A DNA stretch of 64,000 nt from Prevotella sp. P3-122 (lineage in GTDB: Bacteria; Bacteroidota; Bacteroidia; Bacteroidales; Bacteroidaceae). The notes beneath the pieces are model-generated. The model was not told where the DNA came from. It did not search any database and saw only the letters and a program-made list of their open reading frames with translations. How positions within the stretch are numbered: the first letter of the stretch is position 1; the number at the start of each line of letters is the position of its first letter. The stretch covers positions 161,186 to 225,185 of the forward strand of contig NZ_NPJH01000079.1 in the NCBI RefSeq assembly GCF_002251365.1. The letters are read 5' to 3'. A program made the position numbers and the translations under genes. Shown here in pieces: positions 25,077 to 34,230 of the stretch.

Positions 25077-25741
25077 GGCAACAACATAACCACCAAACAA
25101 ACAACCGCTACGGGAAGTTCATAACAGAACTTGAGGACGGTGTCGCCGAGTACGACCATCTGATGAGAGCGGGCAAGGCACCAGGCCAAAAGATCAAGGC
25201 ACGCATGCGCGCTATCAGATATGCCTCTGCAGCCGCCTGCATCATAGGATTCACCCTGTTCTTATGCCTTATGCAGCCTGCTGGATCTGACGAGTCAGCC
25301 GAGAGTGTAATTGCCGTTACATCCAACAATAAAAATAACAATAAAGGTGATGTTAGGCCATCGGCTGAGAAGACATCAGCCTACAAGTCTGAAGCCAACA
25401 ACCAAGAGCGCAGCAGCGTGTCAGACAAGATGTTGGAAGACCGCAGCAGCAGAGCGTCAGACAAGATGGTGACACAGAGACAGGCGCGCCACAACCATAC
25501 AAGGCAAAGGCACGGCAGCAGCCACAAGGCATACATGCTGCCCGAGATTGTCATAACAGACACCCCTGACATGACATTCTTTCAAGTATCTGAAGAACAA
25601 CTGCGAGAAGACACTTATGCCGTGCACGCCTATCAGTTTCCTGATATAGACAGCGATGGCAACAACCAGTGGGCCGAGAACACCCAGGAAAGACCTGTAG
25701 AGGTATTCGCCTATTCCCAGCCATACGGGAAAGACGTTTAA
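25073..25741 (+). CDS. single-span membrane protein, probable anti-sigma/regulatory partner
   Basis: 222 residues. A basic, cytoplasmic-looking N-terminus of about 48 residues, one membrane helix (ASAAACIIGFTLFLCLM, about 51-68), then a long hydrophilic periplasmic part rich in Ser, Lys, Gln and Asn. The end is more ordered (LPEIVITDTPDMTFF...). There is no clear zinc anti-sigma motif. Position and overlap with the sigma gene, plus the topology, suggest an anti-sigma role. Family not recognised. Confidence 0.7.
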   Translation: MRQQHNHQTNNRYGKFITELEDGVAEYDHLMRAGKAPGQKIKARMRAIRYASAAACIIGFTLFLCLMQPAGSDESAESVIAVTSNNKNNNKGDVRPSAEKTSAYKSEANNQERSSVSDKMLEDRSSRASDKMVTQRQARHNHTRQRHGSSHKAYMLPEIVITDTPDMTFFQVSEEQLREDTYAVHAYQFPDIDSDGNNQWAENTQERPVEVFAYSQPYGKDV

Positions 25742-25806
25742 GGGCAGGTTCCATAAATTCCCACTTTAAGCAACAGATAATCACCAATAACTAAAACATA
25801 AACAAC

Positions 25807-27051
25807 ATGAAAAAAGCATTATTCACATCGTTATTGTTCCTCGTGTCTCTGCTGGCAGCAGCACATGACAAGGTATACGACGCGCCCGAGGTAGTGGCGG
25901 AATTTCCTGGTGGCACGTCTGCCTTGTGGAAGTTTATAGTCAACAACATCAAATACCCTGAAGACTGCCGCAAGGAAAACAAGGGTGGCCGTGTTGTCGT
26001 AATGTTCGTTATCGATGCACAGGGCAACGTCTCCGTTCCTGAGATAATAAAGTCACCCGACTCGCGACTTAGCAAGGAGGTTATGCGCGTGATACTCTTG
26101 ATGCCCAGATGGAAGCCCGCCCAAGACAAGGGTGTCAACGTGAGCATGCGCTTCACCATACCCGTAACCTTCAATGCCAAGCAGACGCGCAGTGGAAAAG
26201 GTACTGGCAATATCTACAGCGAATATGCCAGACAGGACAACAATGGGACAGACAACCCCAGGGGACTGTTCCATCTGATGAGAACCCTCTATGAGGGCAA
26301 CAGTTCCCATTACCAGGACTACAACCAGTACAAATACTGTACAGACAGTGCCACACTTCAGCTGAACATATATAAGGGATACAACGCTACTGACCCTATC
26401 CTCGACTACCATGTGATGTTATCCGACAACGACCATGCACCTTTCAACTATACAGGTATGAATGCAAATAAGGAAAAAAGGATATTCAACAGCAACAAGG
26501 ACGGCTTTACCATGATGTGGTACCATCCAGACAGCGACCACTCGCCATACCCCGGTCAGCAATACATTACCGAGCTGTACGAGACATGCAACGACAGTAT
26601 ACCGCTTATGAGAAAAATCATCAGCATGATAAGCCGTAAGTCCGGTGGTAAGAACAAGTTTGCCGGATGCTGGTACCGCCTTGGAGTCTTAAAGGACATT
26701 GAGGGCATGGACATGCTGATTGAGGGACATCAGAAACTATACCAAATATTTGATGACACGCACTACCTGCACATCTACGACCTTGAGCGGAAACCGGATT
26801 CCCGGTTCTATTGCATCCTGCGCGACGTGACATACATCTCCGACAACGAAATATTACAATATGGCAGCAAAAACAAGATAACATGGGTTAGCGACAACTG
26901 CTTCAAGCTGACCTTCGACCGTGGCGACGGCATCATGGTGACAGAAGTGTGGCTCCGCTCCGGATTGCCAAGTGTCATACAGCATGCCGTTGGCACCCAT
27001 GAGCCAATTGTAAGTATCAACAACCCACTTCCCAACTACTTCGGTCAATGA
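25807..27051 (+). CDS. exported protein with TonB C-terminal-like domain
   Basis: 414 residues. Signal peptide MKKALFTSLLFLVSLLAAAH. Residues 25-120 resemble a TonB C-terminal (energy transducer) domain: FPGGTSALWKFIVNNIKYPEDCRKENKGG, VVVMFVIDAQGNVS, MPRWKPAQDKG, VSMRFTIPVTF. The usual N-terminal membrane anchor and Pro-rich spacer are missing. The rest (130-414) is an unrecognised beta-rich domain. It follows the sigma/anti-sigma pair by 65 bp and is the likely target or third member of that operon. Confidence 0.8.
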   Translation: MKKALFTSLLFLVSLLAAAHDKVYDAPEVVAEFPGGTSALWKFIVNNIKYPEDCRKENKGGRVVVMFVIDAQGNVSVPEIIKSPDSRLSKEVMRVILLMPRWKPAQDKGVNVSMRFTIPVTFNAKQTRSGKGTGNIYSEYARQDNNGTDNPRGLFHLMRTLYEGNSSHYQDYNQYKYCTDSATLQLNIYKGYNATDPILDYHVMLSDNDHAPFNYTGMNANKEKRIFNSNKDGFTMMWYHPDSDHSPYPGQQYITELYETCNDSIPLMRKIISMISRKSGGKNKFAGCWYRLGVLKDIEGMDMLIEGHQKLYQIFDDTHYLHIYDLERKPDSRFYCILRDVTYISDNEILQYGSKNKITWVSDNCFKLTFDRGDGIMVTEVWLRSGLPSVIQHAVGTHEPIVSINNPLPNYFGQ

Positions 27052-27339
27052 CACAAGGTGAGGTCTAAAAAAATTCCCACCATAACATATATTAGGTTTT
27101 AGTAGTACACAACAATTGTCAAGCTAGACATTCCCGCCCGCCGCTCGTGAGAGCTGCAGGCGGGAACTTTCGTTATTCGGCCTCATTGCCGTCAGTAACA
27201 GAATTTAAGTTTCGCATGTGCTCCGCTCGGCTTTGCCGCTTCGCTTTGCGAAGAACTTTAGGAGTTAAAAGGAGTTATGAGAAGTTCTCTCTTAGGAGAG
27301 CGGCAGAGCCGAATCTCGCTCCCTTTAGTCGCTTATGTG
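27052..27339. other. gene-poor stretch with hairpin and repeat debris
   Basis: No credible gene. TTCCCGCC (27131-27138) pairs with GGCGGGAA (27159-27166), a terminator-like hairpin. The following GCTCCGCTCGGCTTTGCCG and AGGAGTTAAAAGGAG words look like degenerate repeat debris rather than coding sequence. Confidence 0.4.
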
Positions 27340-27500
27340 TGGAGAAGAGAATGGAGACCTACAACCTGAAGCCCGACCGTGCCGACGTCATCGTGCCTGC
27401 GGCAAGCATATTCCTCATGGTTGCCGACCACTCCGGGGCACAACGCATCCTTGTGCCAAGCCTCGGCCTTGCCGACGGCATCATCAACGATCTGATGTAA
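27340..27500 (+). pseudogene. C-terminal fragment of a Ppx/GppA exopolyphosphatase
   Basis: About 52 codons encode EKRMETYNLKPDRADVIVP, AASIFLMVADHSGAQRILVP and SLGLADGIINDL, which is the conserved end of the first Ppx/GppA half. The rest of a roughly 300-residue enzyme is absent, and the upstream 200 bp shows no homology in any frame. A strong terminator follows at once, so this is the intact 3' end of a deleted or displaced gene. It is a remnant, unlikely to be functional. Confidence 0.75.
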
Positions 27501-27542
27501 TGAGGCCGCGAGGCCATGCGGATAATAAATAAACGTTTTCTT

Positions 27543-27587
27543 CAATCTTCACGTCACCACTTCCGGTGACGTGAAGGTTGATTTTTT
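27543..27587 (+). terminator. strong terminator after the ppx remnant
   Basis: CTTCACGTCACC / GGTGACGTGAAG, a perfect 12-bp stem extendable by 4 bp, loop ACTTCC, followed by ATTTTTTG. Confidence 0.88.
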
Positions 27588-27635
27588 GTTGTATATACAC
27601 ATTATACAATAAAACAACACATGCTACGTTAATTT

Positions 27636-29822
27636 ATGAAACAACATCATATCGAGATGCAGAAATGTAAAAAAAGAAGCCGCGAGGGAGAAATATATCA
27701 TGTCACCATCATGGGAAGTCTCGTCAACGTGGCACTACTCATCATAAAGTTTGCGGCTGGCATCATAGGCAACTCCGCCGCCATGATAGCCGATGCCGTC
27801 CACTCTCTGTCCGACTTCGCCACTGACATCGTGGTACTGGTATTCGTGCGCATAGGAAACAAGCCCGAGGACGAGGACCATGACTATGGTCACGGCAAAT
27901 ACGAGACTCTTGCCTCAGCCATAATAGGCATGTCATTGCTCGTGGTCGGCGCCATGATCTGCTACAACGGCATCTACGACACATGCCTTGCCGTCATGGG
28001 CAAAGCTCTCCGCACACCCGGCTGGGTAGCCTTGGCGGCAGCCATGGCGAGCATACTGCTCAAGGAGTGGGCATACAGGTTTACCGTGGCTGTGGGCAAG
28101 CGTGTAGGCTCACAGGCCGTAGTGGCAAACGCCTGGCACCACCGTTCCGACTCGCTGTCGTCAGTAGGAACATTCCTTGGAGTCGGTGGAGCCATACTCC
28201 TTGGCAGCAACTGGGCCGTGCTCGACTCCATAGCCGCCATCATAGTGAGCTTCTTCATCATGGGGGCAGCACTGAAGCTCCTCAAACAGTCTACCGACGA
28301 GCTTATGGAAAAGAGCCTGCCACATGACATGGAAGAGGAAATAGAGAGCATCGTTGGCAAGGAGCCGTGCGTGAGCAGCATGCACCATCTGCGCACACGG
28401 CGCATAGGCAACAACATCGCCATATCAATGCACGTCAGGCTACCGGGCGAAACCACGCTATACCATGCCCATGAGCATGCGTCGAGCATAGAGCGCAAAC
28501 TGCGCGAGCATTTCGGCGAAAGCACCTTCATAGCCCTGCATCTGGAACCTACCAAGGTAGACGGCAGATATGTAGAGCCGACGAAAACAAGATGTATGCT
28601 GCCCATACTGTTGATTGCCGCAGCTACGCTAACCATGACAACAGGATGCGGATGCTCAGACAACAATAAAGAGGAGGCAGACTCTGTAGTACATAGAAAC
28701 AACATACCCGTAGACACCGCTCTGAGAAGCCGGCTGGCCGACTTTGCCAACAGCCCACGGCCACAAGGCGATTTCGCCTTCAAGGTATACGACCTTACAG
28801 CAGAGAAGACCGTCTACTCATACAACGAGAACATGGCTCTGCCCTCGGCGTCGTGCATGAAGCTGCTGTCGGGCATCGCTGGCCTGCACCTTCTGGGATG
28901 CGACTACCAATACGAGACCACGCTGGCTATGCGGGGAAATGTCGATGCCGAAGGTACGCTGAAGGGCGACATAGCCTTCAAGGCCGGACTGGATCCACAG
29001 CTTATGGAGGCCGACCTGCAGCCTTTTGCCAAAGCCCTGAAGGACAAGGGAGTGAAGGCCGTCTCCGGGAAGCTGATTGTCGACCTTGTTGTAGCTGAAC
29101 CAGTGACAAGCGAGGAACACTGGTTTCCGTGGGACCTTACCTTCTCTAAGTACGGACTGCTGTACAAGGGTGACAAGAGGATTGTGAGGGCACTACGTGC
29201 TACTCTCCGTGGCCAAGGCATAGCCACCCGTGACAGCCAGATAGTGATGGCGCGCGTTCCCGAAGGTTTTACAACCGTATATACCTCCACACGCAGTATA
29301 GAGGACGTAGTGAAAAGAATGTGGAAAAACAGCTCTAACACCCAAGCCACAGCCATGCTCTATACCATAGGCCACCATTTCAGGCCTCAAAAGCATCCTG
29401 TTCCCTCAGGTGTGATATATCTAAAGAATTTCCTGCGCAGTAAACTTGGCCACCGCGACAGCCGTATTGTCATACACGACGGATGCGGCCTGTGCGTATA
29501 CAACAGGTTGTCGCCAAACGCCCTTACGGCAATTCTGGAATATGGCTACAAGGACAAGGACATAAGAGGGATGCTCGAGCGCAACCTGTCCATAGCAGGC
29601 GTTGACGGCACCCTGGCACGCGAGATGTGCGGACAAAAAGTACGCGGCAAGGTCAAGGGCAAGACTGGCACCCTCTCCCACCCTTATGGCATCAGCTCGC
29701 TCGCCGGACTATGCGAGGGCTCCAACGGCCACATGCTTGCCTTCGCCATCATGGACAGCAGGATGTCGGTGCTCGACGCAAGGGTGCTGCAGCGGAAGCT
29801 GTGCGAGGCTATGGTGAAATAG
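27636..29822 (+). CDS. fusion: CDF cation efflux transporter + PBP4-type D-Ala-D-Ala carboxypeptidase
   Basis: 728 codons in one frame. Residues 1-315 are a cation diffusion facilitator: six membrane segments, HxxxD metal sites in ADAVHSLSD (H56/D60) and WHHRSD (H168/D172), and a C-terminal cytoplasmic domain ending FIALHLEPTKVDG. Residues 321-728 are a peptidase S13/PBP4: SxxK at S406-K409 (SCMK), SxN at S566-N568 (SSN), KTG at 676-678. Between them, MLPILLIAAATLTMTTGC (M321, base 28596) is a complete lipoprotein signal with lipobox. Two genes may therefore be joined by loss of the first stop, or M321 may be an internal start. No frameshift is visible. Confidence 0.85.
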   Translation: MKQHHIEMQKCKKRSREGEIYHVTIMGSLVNVALLIIKFAAGIIGNSAAMIADAVHSLSDFATDIVVLVFVRIGNKPEDEDHDYGHGKYETLASAIIGMSLLVVGAMICYNGIYDTCLAVMGKALRTPGWVALAAAMASILLKEWAYRFTVAVGKRVGSQAVVANAWHHRSDSLSSVGTFLGVGGAILLGSNWAVLDSIAAIIVSFFIMGAALKLLKQSTDELMEKSLPHDMEEEIESIVGKEPCVSSMHHLRTRRIGNNIAISMHVRLPGETTLYHAHEHASSIERKLREHFGESTFIALHLEPTKVDGRYVEPTKTRCMLPILLIAAATLTMTTGCGCSDNNKEEADSVVHRNNIPVDTALRSRLADFANSPRPQGDFAFKVYDLTAEKTVYSYNENMALPSASCMKLLSGIAGLHLLGCDYQYETTLAMRGNVDAEGTLKGDIAFKAGLDPQLMEADLQPFAKALKDKGVKAVSGKLIVDLVVAEPVTSEEHWFPWDLTFSKYGLLYKGDKRIVRALRATLRGQGIATRDSQIVMARVPEGFTTVYTSTRSIEDVVKRMWKNSSNTQATAMLYTIGHHFRPQKHPVPSGVIYLKNFLRSKLGHRDSRIVIHDGCGLCVYNRLSPNALTAILEYGYKDKDIRGMLERNLSIAGVDGTLAREMCGQKVRGKVKGKTGTLSHPYGISSLAGLCEGSNGHMLAFAIMDSRMSVLDARVLQRKLCEAMVK

Positions 29823-29855
29823 GGCGGCCGAGGCACATTGCCCCGTAGCCTATGG

Positions 29856-32800
29856 TCAAGCAGACTTCATCGCCACGATGGCCTTCAGTATAGCCACGGC
29901 ATCTGTCACTGACGCAACTTCTTTCACATGCATGAGCCTCTTGCCCCTTGTCTCCCTCAATTCGCAACGGCGTACGTTCATGGTGACATAGTTGATTATC
30001 TGCCCGAACGTGGAACTGCGGTAATACGGACTGTCGTTGTTCGACACGAACTGCATGTTCATTATTCCCTGCTTTAGAATAATCTTCTCGCATCCCAGCC
30101 TCTTGCCAAGCCTGCGGAGGAGCACCACCTGCATGAGTTCCTCTCCCTCCTTGGGCACTGGCCCGAAGCGGTCGACAAGCCGCTGCCTGTAGATGTCGAG
30201 ATCGCGGTCCTCGACAATAGAGTCCAGCTCACGGTATAGGAGCATTCGCTCGGAGCTTCCCGGCACATAGGTCTCGGGGAAATACATCTCCAGGTCGCTC
30301 TCTATGGCACAGTCCTCTACGAAGTCCTCGCCGGAGAAGGCAGGAGCATTGCCGGCCGTAGCATCGTACAACTCAGCAAACTCGTCATTCCTCAGTTCGG
30401 TAACAGCCTGGCTGAGAATTTTCTGATAGGTCTCATATCCCAAGTCTTCCATAAATCCGCTCTGCTCTGCTCCAAGCAGGTTACCCGCACCACGTATGTC
30501 GAGGTCCTGCATGGCAAGGTTGAAGCCGCTGCCCAGCTCGGAGAAAGTCTCCAGAGCCTCGAGCCTGCGTCTTGCCTCGGGTCGAAGTACGCTCTTGGGC
30601 GGTGCGAGCAGATAGCAGAACGCCTTGCGGTTGCTGCGTCCCACGCGTCCGCGCATCTGATGCAAGTCGGAGAGTCCGAACTTATGCGCATCGTTGATGA
30701 TGATGGTGTTGGCGTTGGGAATATCTATTCCGTTCTCGACAATAGTCGTCGAGAGCAGCACGTCATAGTCGTGGTTGACAAATCCCAATACGATATTCTC
30801 AAGTTGCTCTGGCGGCATCTGCCCGTGTCCGATGGCAATGCGGCAGTCAGGGACATATTTCAGAATAAGCCTTTCTATCTCCGTCAACGACGATATGCGG
30901 TCGTTGACAAAGAACACTTGTCCGTTGCGGCTCATCTCGAAGTTTATGGCATCGGCAATCACCTCATGTCCGTATGTGGAGAGCTGGGTATATATTGGAT
31001 GGCGGTTGGGCGGCGGCGTGCGCATTATGCTCATGTCTCGCGCTCCCATAAGCGAGAACTGCAACGTCCTCGGTATCGGGGTTGCCGACATGGTGAGAGT
31101 GTCTATGTTTGATTTCAGCTTTCTGAGTTTTTCCTTTACAGCAACGCCGAATTTCTGCTCCTCGTCAATGATGAGCAGTCCTATGTCGTGCCATTTCACG
31201 TTCTTGCCAATAAGCTTGTGGGTACCCACGATGATGTCAATGCGCCCAGCCTCCAGGTCCTCGAGCACCTGCCGTGTCTGCTTGGCCGTGCGTGCCCTCG
31301 ACAGATAGTCCACCCTGACGGGGAAGTCGCGCAGACGGTCGCGGAACGTCTGGTAATGCTGCAGCGCAAGCACCGTGGTAGGCACGAGGACCGCCACCTG
31401 CTTTGAGTCGCAGGCAGCCTTGAAGGCGGCCCTGACAGCCACCTCCGTCTTGCCAAATCCCACGTCACCACAGACAAGCCTGTCCATGGGTGCCGCCCGC
31501 TCCATGTCGGCCTTTACCTCCTGCGTAGCCTTCAGCTGGTCGGGAGTGTCCTCGTAGAGGAAGCTGGCCTCCAGCTCGTGCTGCATGAAGTTGTCCGCAC
31601 TGAAGGCGAAGCCTTTCTCGTGACGGCGTTTGGCGTACAGTTTTATCAGGTCGCGGGCAATGTCCTTTATCCTGGTCTTGGCCTTTTGCTTGAGCCGTTC
31701 CCATGCGCCAGTGCCAAGAGTGCTCAGGCGTGGCGGCTCTCCGGTATCAGCCCGGCGGTACTTGGCAATCTTGTAGAGCGAGTGTATGGAGACATCCACC
31801 TTGTCGTTGTTCTGGTAGATAATGCGGATTACTTCCTGATAGCCGTCACCCGACGGCACTCTTATGAGTCCTCCGAACTTTCCTACCCCAAGGTCTACAT
31901 GCACTATATAGTCGCCAGGCTCCATCTCCTGCAGCTCCTTCATGGTGAGCGCCATCTTTCCTGCTCTTGCCGAGTCGCTGCGCAGGCTGTACTTATGGAA
32001 GCGGTCGAAAATCTGATGGTCGGTGAAGAAACATGCGCGGAGGCTATTGTCGGCAAAGCCCTCGTGAAGCGCATGGTCGACAGGCTCGAAGCCAAGTCCC
32101 TCAGCCCCCATATTGGGGTTTGCCTGCATATTGTAGTCATCTCCGCTGATGGTCTGCGGAGACAGAATCTCCTTCAGTCTCTGCTGCTGCTTGCTGCTGT
32201 CTGCAAGTATATATAAGGTGTAGCCCACCTCGGCATACTGTGTGAGCGTCTGCCTGAGCATGTCGAAGTTCTTATGGAACAGCGGCTGTGGAGAGATATT
32301 GAATGAAAGGCTTGCCTGGGCAATATCCTCATCCCTGCCTCCTGCTGCCGACGGCGACAATACCACCCGCCTCATTCCCGACACGGAGCGCATGAATGCC
32401 GTTGCGCTAAGCAGAGAGAGCTGCTTGTCCATCTCTCTCATTATCTGCTGACGTTCCATCTCGGTAGCGTCTGCCAGACGGTCGGTATATGCCTGCGACG
32501 AGAAGCCCTCGTTCCAGATGCGGTCTATGGTATCGCTCACAAACGTGAGGTCACGGACAACAAGCAGCGTGTCAGCGGGCAGATAGTCAGTAAAAGGTAT
32601 CTTCTCGGCATCGGCCAAGGCCAGCTCCGGGACTATCTCTATCTTCTGCTTCCTCTCGCGCGACAGCTGGTCTTGCACGTCGAAAGTGCGGATAGTGTCC
32701 ACCTCGTCACCGAAGAAGTCTATGCGGAAAGGATATTCCGATGAGAACGAGAACACGTCGATGATGCTGCCTCGCTGTGCAAACTGTCCCGGCTCATAGA

Positions 32801-33311
32801 CATAGTCCACTTCGGCAAAACCATACTCACGCAGGGTATGAGCCAATGACGTTGTGCCGAGCCGCTGTCCAACCTCTAATGTGAGCATCCGCTCATCCAC
32901 AACCTTACGCCCGGCCACAAGCTCGGATAAAGCCTCGGGGCAGGTCACGATATATACGTTGTCGCCGGCAGAGAGCCTTGCCAGCACCTCTGTGCGTAGT
33001 ATCTCGTTGGCAGCGTCGCGCTGGCCGTACTTTACCGCACGGCGATAGGAAGACGGGAAAAAGAGCGTGTGCTGCTGGCCAAGCATCTGCGAGAGGTCGT
33101 TATAGAAGTAGCCGGCCTCGTCGGGGTCGTTGAGGATAAATAGCACGGTGCGTGACATACGCTCGAAGAGCGACGCGAAAAATACTGGTGCAGACGACGC
33201 CACAAGTCCCTGCAACGCGACAGTCCTTACCTTTTCGTCGGCAAGAAGTTCAAGAAAGGCGGCGTACTGCGGCAATTTGCCGTAGAGCGTCGCCATTTGT
33301 CTTATCTCCAT
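29856..33311 (-). CDS. mfd: transcription-repair coupling factor
   Basis: 1151 residues from ATG 33311 (MEIRQMATLYGKLPQ). A frame extension into the upstream gene is rejected. The order is a UvrB-like N-domain, the RNAP-interacting domain (MEPGDYIVHVDLGVGKFGG), Walker A GDVGFGKTEVA, LLIIDEEQKFG as the DExx box, SATPIPRTLQ, and the helicase C-part (MRGRVGRSNRKAFCYLL), ending in a D7-like tail. Mfd pushes stalled RNA polymerase off lesions and recruits UvrA. Full length, with no visible defect. Confidence 0.97.
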   Translation of the reverse strand: MEIRQMATLYGKLPQYAAFLELLADEKVRTVALQGLVASSAPVFFASLFERMSRTVLFILNDPDEAGYFYNDLSQMLGQQHTLFFPSSYRRAVKYGQRDAANEILRTEVLARLSAGDNVYIVTCPEALSELVAGRKVVDERMLTLEVGQRLGTTSLAHTLREYGFAEVDYVYEPGQFAQRGSIIDVFSFSSEYPFRIDFFGDEVDTIRTFDVQDQLSRERKQKIEIVPELALADAEKIPFTDYLPADTLLVVRDLTFVSDTIDRIWNEGFSSQAYTDRLADATEMERQQIMREMDKQLSLLSATAFMRSVSGMRRVVLSPSAAGGRDEDIAQASLSFNISPQPLFHKNFDMLRQTLTQYAEVGYTLYILADSSKQQQRLKEILSPQTISGDDYNMQANPNMGAEGLGFEPVDHALHEGFADNSLRACFFTDHQIFDRFHKYSLRSDSARAGKMALTMKELQEMEPGDYIVHVDLGVGKFGGLIRVPSGDGYQEVIRIIYQNNDKVDVSIHSLYKIAKYRRADTGEPPRLSTLGTGAWERLKQKAKTRIKDIARDLIKLYAKRRHEKGFAFSADNFMQHELEASFLYEDTPDQLKATQEVKADMERAAPMDRLVCGDVGFGKTEVAVRAAFKAACDSKQVAVLVPTTVLALQHYQTFRDRLRDFPVRVDYLSRARTAKQTRQVLEDLEAGRIDIIVGTHKLIGKNVKWHDIGLLIIDEEQKFGVAVKEKLRKLKSNIDTLTMSATPIPRTLQFSLMGARDMSIMRTPPPNRHPIYTQLSTYGHEVIADAINFEMSRNGQVFFVNDRISSLTEIERLILKYVPDCRIAIGHGQMPPEQLENIVLGFVNHDYDVLLSTTIVENGIDIPNANTIIINDAHKFGLSDLHQMRGRVGRSNRKAFCYLLAPPKSVLRPEARRRLEALETFSELGSGFNLAMQDLDIRGAGNLLGAEQSGFMEDLGYETYQKILSQAVTELRNDEFAELYDATAGNAPAFSGEDFVEDCAIESDLEMYFPETYVPGSSERMLLYRELDSIVEDRDLDIYRQRLVDRFGPVPKEGEELMQVVLLRRLGKRLGCEKIILKQGIMNMQFVSNNDSPYYRSSTFGQIINYVTMNVRRCELRETRGKRLMHVKEVASVTDAVAILKAIVAMKSA

Positions 33312-33373
33312 GGGGATATTGATTATTCCTGTTCGTAGAATGCCTGTTACCTTGTCACCTTTTTTAGAACAAA

Positions 33374-34132
33374 CTATGCAGGCATGTGCGGATACTTGCG
33401 GAACCATCCGTCCAATCTCAGACGCATGACACCGAAGAACGCCTCACCGAAAATACCACCGCTCATCTTGCTCACACCCTCGCGGCGGTTGACGAATATC
33501 ACTGGTACTTCCTTTATCTTAAATCCTATCTTGTAGGCGGTAAACTTCATCTCTATCTGGAAGCCATACCCCTTGAAGCGAACCTCGTCAAGCGGAATAG
33601 TCTCAAGCACCCGCCGGCGGTAGCACTTGAAGCCCGCCGTAGTGTCGTGTACCTTAAAGCCTGTGACGAAGCGTACGTACTTCGATGCGAAATAGCTCAT
33701 GAGCACACGGCCTATAGGCCAATTGACAACATTGACGCCACTGACATACCTGCTGCCTATGGCAAGGTCGTATCCCTCATCATGGCAGGCTGCATAGAGC
33801 CTTGGCAGGTCGTTGGGGTCATGGCTGAAGTCGGCATCCATCTCGAAGATATAGTCGTAGCCGTGCTCCAAGGCCCACTTGAAGCCCTGTATGTAGGCGG
33901 TACCCAGACCAAGCTTGCCTGAGCGGTGGACGATGAAGAGCCGTCCTCCAAACTCCGTCTTTATGAGTCTCTCTACCTCGTCACCCGTCTTGTCGGGACT
34001 ATTGTCATCGATAACAAGTATATGAAAGTTTTTCTCCAATCCCAACACGGCACGGATAATCTTCTCGATGTTCTCCATCTCGTTATAGGTTGGAATGATA
34101 ACTATTGAATCACTTTCCTGCATGATATTCAT
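33374..34132 (-). CDS. polyprenol monophosphomannose synthase-like GT2
   Basis: 252 residues. VIIPTYNEMENIEKII, VIDDNSPDKTGDEV, FEMDADFSHDPNDLPRL (DAD metal site), GSRYVSGVNVVNWPIGR and FKVHDTTAGFKCYRR are standard for Dpm1-like enzymes that charge polyprenyl phosphate with mannose or a related sugar. It ends without membrane helices, as in the short soluble type. A -7 box at 34153-34146 leaves 14-23 bases of leader; ATG 34123 is an alternative start. It lies directly upstream of mfd on the same strand. Confidence 0.92.
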   Translation of the reverse strand: MNIMQESDSIVIIPTYNEMENIEKIIRAVLGLEKNFHILVIDDNSPDKTGDEVERLIKTEFGGRLFIVHRSGKLGLGTAYIQGFKWALEHGYDYIFEMDADFSHDPNDLPRLYAACHDEGYDLAIGSRYVSGVNVVNWPIGRVLMSYFASKYVRFVTGFKVHDTTAGFKCYRRRVLETIPLDEVRFKGYGFQIEMKFTAYKIGFKIKEVPVIFVNRREGVSKMSGGIFGEAFFGVMRLRLDGWFRKYPHMPA

Positions 34133-34145
34133 CTATTGTTTGCTG

Positions 34146-34153
34146 CAAAGATA
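34146..34153 (-). promoter_or_regulatory. -7 box of the Dpm1-like gene
   Basis: TATCTTTG followed by CAGC on the minus strand. Confidence 0.7.
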
Positions 34154-34230
34154 TGCAAATTCTTTAATTTCACCAAGCCGAAGGCATTTTTTTTTACCCC
34201 TATGGCATATAAGGCAAGCAATATGCCCCA

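Noticed and set aside
27974..28783. 269-codon open frame on the minus strand
   Set aside because: It lies antisense to the CDF-PBP4 gene; low-complexity Ser/Leu-rich composition, a shadow of GC-rich codons.
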